Shown here piece by piece: positions 6,801 to 8,031 of a DNA stretch of 8,031 nt. Under the pieces are notes generated by a model. That model saw only the letters and a list, made by a program, of their open reading frames with translations, was not told the DNA's origin and did not search any database. A program made the position numbers and the translations under genes. Within the stretch, counting starts at the first letter, position 1. Each line of letters starts with the position of its first letter. The stretch spans positions 1,251-9,281 of the forward strand of contig DJYL01000196.1 in the NCBI GenBank assembly GCA_002448495.1, in the 5' to 3' direction. The stretch is from Pseudoselenomonas ruminantium (GTDB lineage Bacteria; Bacillota; Negativicutes; Selenomonadales; Selenomonadaceae).

Positions 6801-8031
6801 ATGGCAAGAGTATTCAACTGGGGAAGGGCCGGACCTATGCAGCAGCCATTAATCTTGCTGATTATGGCCCCAATATTGTTAACGTAAATGGAAGCCAGAC
6901 TGCAGGTACGCTAAACATCAACGGCAGTACGGCAACGGCTGGTTTGAAGCTTGTTGGTGGTGCCGGAAAGGCAGTGCTGACGGGCGGTCGAGGCAATGAC
7001 ACATTGGCCGCAGGCCGTGGCGGCTCGATTCTTGCTGGTGGTGCTGGCAATGATACGCTGATGGGCGGTGCGGGACTCGATAATTTTGTTTTCCGTGCTA
7101 ATGAGGGAAGCGATACCATTTCAGGTTATGCGGCAGAAATCGACAGAATCCAATTCAAGAGTGGTTCGCTTTCTGGATATGATGTATCAGGCAGTGATGT
7201 TATTCTCTATAATGGTACAGGCCGAATCCGTGTCAAAGGTGCGCGCAGTAAGAAAATTCTTCTGGCAAATGCTCAAGGGGCTGTTACAACAAAGGTTATT
7301 AACAGTAAAAAATTATCTGCCGGTGATGTTTATACCAACAATAATTCTGTCCTCGTGTTGGGCGCTGCGGCAAAGGGAACGTATAACCTGCCGGATTATG
7401 ATTCGCGTGTCCGCAAGGTAGATGGTTCGAAGGTCAGGGGGGCTGTGGTCATCAATGGCGGCAATACAGCGCAGGCACTGAATCTTTCCGGCGGTGCCGG
7501 AAAGGCAACATTGACGGGGGGCAGTGGCAATGATACACTGGCTGCTGGCACTGGCGGCGCTGTACTGACAGGCGGTCTGGGAAATGATACCCTTGTTGGC
7601 GGCAGTGGTATAGATACTTTCGTTGCAGGCAGGAATGAAGGTGCGGACCGTATCCGTGGCTACCAGCCGGGGAAAGACATCATCAAACTGCGTACAGGCA
7701 AACTCGATAAGATTGAAGCAGCTGGCAATGATGTTGTTCTCTACGATGGTACGAGCAAGATTGTTGTGGAAAATGGCACGCTCAAGAACCTGACCATTCA
7801 GGCAGAAGGCAAGACCCTCACGAAATATGTCTATCGCAATCTGCCCAAGGGAGCGTCGTATCTGGCTGGGAAAGCGGGTATCAGCCTGTCGGCAGGTTTT
7901 ACCGGCACCTTGAATCTGGCCTGGTATGAACCTGCGGTACAGAAGGTGGATATCAGCAAAACTGCTGGTGCCGTGACAGTTGATGCACGCAGTGTGAATA
8001 AGCCGCTGACGTTAATCGGCGGTGCAGGCAA
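3848..8031 (+). CDS. Giant RTX-repeat protein with a gluzincin zinc-metallopeptidase domain, 3'-truncated by window edge
   Basis: The frame has no stop over 1394 codons and continues past the right edge. Residues 1-100 form an N-terminal domain with Cys32, 51, 55 and 71 and an EF-hand/dockerin-like loop at 76-87. Residues about 105-360 are the peptidase: HELTH at 237-241, then Glu260 in VEGFAEL exactly 18 residues later, and a Tyr/Phe-rich helix (DYALGYVF). That is the M1-like gluzincin arrangement (PF13485-type MA clan). Residues about 365-505 are a beta-rich, unrecognised linker. From about 508 onwards come RTX modules containing twelve strict GGxGxD nonapeptides. The N-terminus has no Sec signal, as expected for a type I secretion substrate; the C-terminal signal and transporter would lie beyond the window. 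It has its own promoter candidate after a terminator and so is not part of the GH3 operon. Likely role: an exported, calcium-dependent protease or surface protein. The substrate is unknown. Confidence 0.85.
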   Translation, partial: MTQLEVIQQFVKTLSGSDSAGTMAMDEAVGACSDGKFLSMDSAINAFIDDCLQNCRGKSNDERKKFLMDYCGIIMDNDDTGSITGVDAGGRVTKTAESVVQEPYNMKNAVYPAGTTKFRGLTFVWPNAASLTGWQQKIISYMNAQWAEGALNLIYESYGLDFNSKSNICKTITVKFVNEATDALAWTAWTDEKKTGKTKSLTLAINTRYYNEMTMAQYNENGTGGPGAGYLDRTLAHELTHALMMAVFHDFDILPNFLVEGFAELTHGIDDDRYEDIFKVCGYSGDDLRKILNTESTAAKSDDYALGYVFLRYLARQCADEKNAISSLDRLPAGLGYHENRKKYVVSDYYHGDVKLDKMAKSVATVDLARANESDTYTLGTAGQSLFVDGYNGNGTFVLSQSQVGNFSYQNGYYTLQDGKNILRFRNTGRRANTYVAKTKTTGELIVKDKNGRRTSYVYDDKGKALDAWYAANRIYVGRGGLTDKITAKTGMQVVLTAQNMKSIDVVDAAKASGSTITNGNEYLNMFGSNSGNDVFHAGKAGAYMQGNGGTNTYYGGSGKDTFVHNGMFEAVDVIYGYDEEHDTIVLKDSRLTNKKLSDDSRGRDVILSTTNNGEIRIYKGAGRYITIKDTDGKVVYHKAMGLAEGASYNNEMNTVTTTAAYTGSLVADGMASSVVTLDASKAVGRVNIYGNGKNNVIRAGQGGGILNGGRGNDEIYGGAGADVIEYESGGGMDTVYGYQAGKDVLSIKNGSINGTAVSGRDVVLTVGKGSIRLKDAVLKNIAIRDAQGRTAIKKFYLNLPACASYTAGRKGISLTDGFGGTLQLANYQPSVSMVDGSKTKKAITVNGSQISQALKLSGGAGKAVLTGGKGSDVLTAGRGGSVLTGGAGNDTLMGGTGADTFVFARSTGNDIVNGFDAAKDMLSLQSGKYNKVTVSNRDVYFWYGNNSLKIANGVGKAIKVQYGKVTETVKKYLNQLSGAVFSADGKSIQLGKGRTYAAAINLADYGPNIVNVNGSQTAGTLNINGSTATAGLKLVGGAGKAVLTGGRGNDTLAAGRGGSILAGGAGNDTLMGGAGLDNFVFRANEGSDTISGYAAEIDRIQFKSGSLSGYDVSGSDVILYNGTGRIRVKGARSKKILLANAQGAVTTKVINSKKLSAGDVYTNNNSVLVLGAAAKGTYNLPDYDSRVRKVDGSKVRGAVVINGGNTAQALNLSGGAGKATLTGGSGNDTLAAGTGGAVLTGGLGNDTLVGGSGIDTFVAGRNEGADRIRGYQPGKDIIKLRTGKLDKIEAAGNDVVLYDGTSKIVVENGTLKNLTIQAEGKTLTKYVYRNLPKGASYLAGKAGISLSAGFTGTLNLAWYEPAVQKVDISKTAGAVTVDARSVNKPLTLIGGAG
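4073..4108 (+). other. EF-hand/dockerin-like calcium loop in the RTX protein N-terminal domain
   Basis: Residues 76-87, DNDDTGSITGVD, follow the loop pattern with Asp at 1 and 3, Thr at 5, Gly at 6, Ile at 8 and Asp at 12. Asp at position 12 is typical of dockerins rather than of classical EF-hands. A helix-like segment (residues about 61-74) precedes it, but what follows is Gly-rich rather than helical, so a single loop is more likely than a full helix-loop-helix. Confidence 0.55.
4556..4627 (+). other. Zinc site of the metallopeptidase: HExxH-X18-E
   Basis: His237 and His241 (HELTH, codons 4556-4570) and Glu260 (codon 4625-4627, in VEGFAEL) are the expected zinc ligands, and Glu238 the general base. 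The 18-residue spacing and the EGFA context match the M1 aminopeptidase-type gluzincin site. The serralysin (metzincin) site HExxHxxGxxH that is usual in RTX proteases is absent. All catalytic residues are present, so the domain is expected to be active. Confidence 0.85.
5369..8031 (+). repeat. Tandem array of long RTX modules (about 178 residues each)
   Basis: Module boundaries fall near 5369, 5882, 6422, 6956, 7490 and 8018. The last three complete modules measure 534, 534 and 528 bases, and the earlier two 513 and 540. Modules 2-4 (from 6422) each begin with GGAGKA and contain five nonapeptides, then a G-x-D-x-I-x-G-[FY] cap, a short beta segment that in several copies contains DVVL or DVIL, and a linker of about 65 residues. 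Strict GGxGxD nonapeptides number 1, 2, 3, 3 and 3 from the first to the fifth module, so the left modules are the most degenerate. The final bases (8018-8031) open another copy with GGAGK, so the total number is unknown. RTX nonapeptides fold into a calcium-bound beta-roll after export. Confidence 0.85.

Noticed and set aside
6403..7119. Proline-rich open frames on the - strand (6403-6633 and 6862-7119)
   Set aside because: They are the antisense of the Gly-rich RTX codons: GGC/GGT read backwards gives Pro/Ala-rich text. They repeat with the module period and have no ribosome binding site.
5369..8031. CRISPR array or noncoding satellite as an explanation of the periodic repeats
   Set aside because: The period of about 534 bases stays in frame, the copies differ mostly at protein-tolerated positions, and they encode RTX nonapeptides.

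Overview
The window carries three genes, all on the + strand. Two form a tight carbohydrate-degradation pair. The third is a very large secreted-type repeat protein that runs off the right edge. Moderate GC, genes for plant-polysaccharide attack, a Sec signal peptide and an RTX-type protein suggest an anaerobic gut or rumen bacterium with a Gram-negative envelope. A member of the Negativicutes (Selenomonas-like) is my best guess. That is inference from gene content; there is no rRNA or other phylogenetic marker here.

Left part (1-3725): the 3' portion of a glycoside hydrolase family 3 gene, whose N-terminus lies outside the window, is followed after 12 bases by an esterase gene. The esterase has a signal peptide, an Ig-like N-terminal domain and an alpha/beta-hydrolase domain with a readable Ser-Asp-His triad. 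The short gap, a good ribosome binding site and a strong terminator directly after the esterase make this the end of an operon. The esterase would remove ester decorations from oligosaccharides or glycosides, and the GH3 enzyme would remove terminal sugars.

Intergenic part (3669-3847): the terminator hairpin, then about 120 AT-rich bases (42 G/C in the 127 bases from 3721 to 3847). These hold a plausible sigma-70-type promoter whose -10 box overlaps a perfect 11-bp tandem repeat.

Right part (3848-8031, open at the edge): one uninterrupted reading frame of at least 1394 codons. In order it encodes a cysteine-containing N-terminal domain ending in an EF-hand/dockerin-like loop, a gluzincin-type zinc metallopeptidase domain (HELTH-X18-E), a beta-rich linker, and an array of long RTX modules. 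The modules settle at 176-178 residues each, and a further one begins at the right edge. Each of the best-preserved modules has five glycine-rich nonapeptides with the acidic residue conserved only at positions 2, 4 and 5, then a cap and a linker. There is no Sec signal at the N-terminus, which fits type I secretion by a C-terminal signal outside the window. This protein is the most interesting object here.
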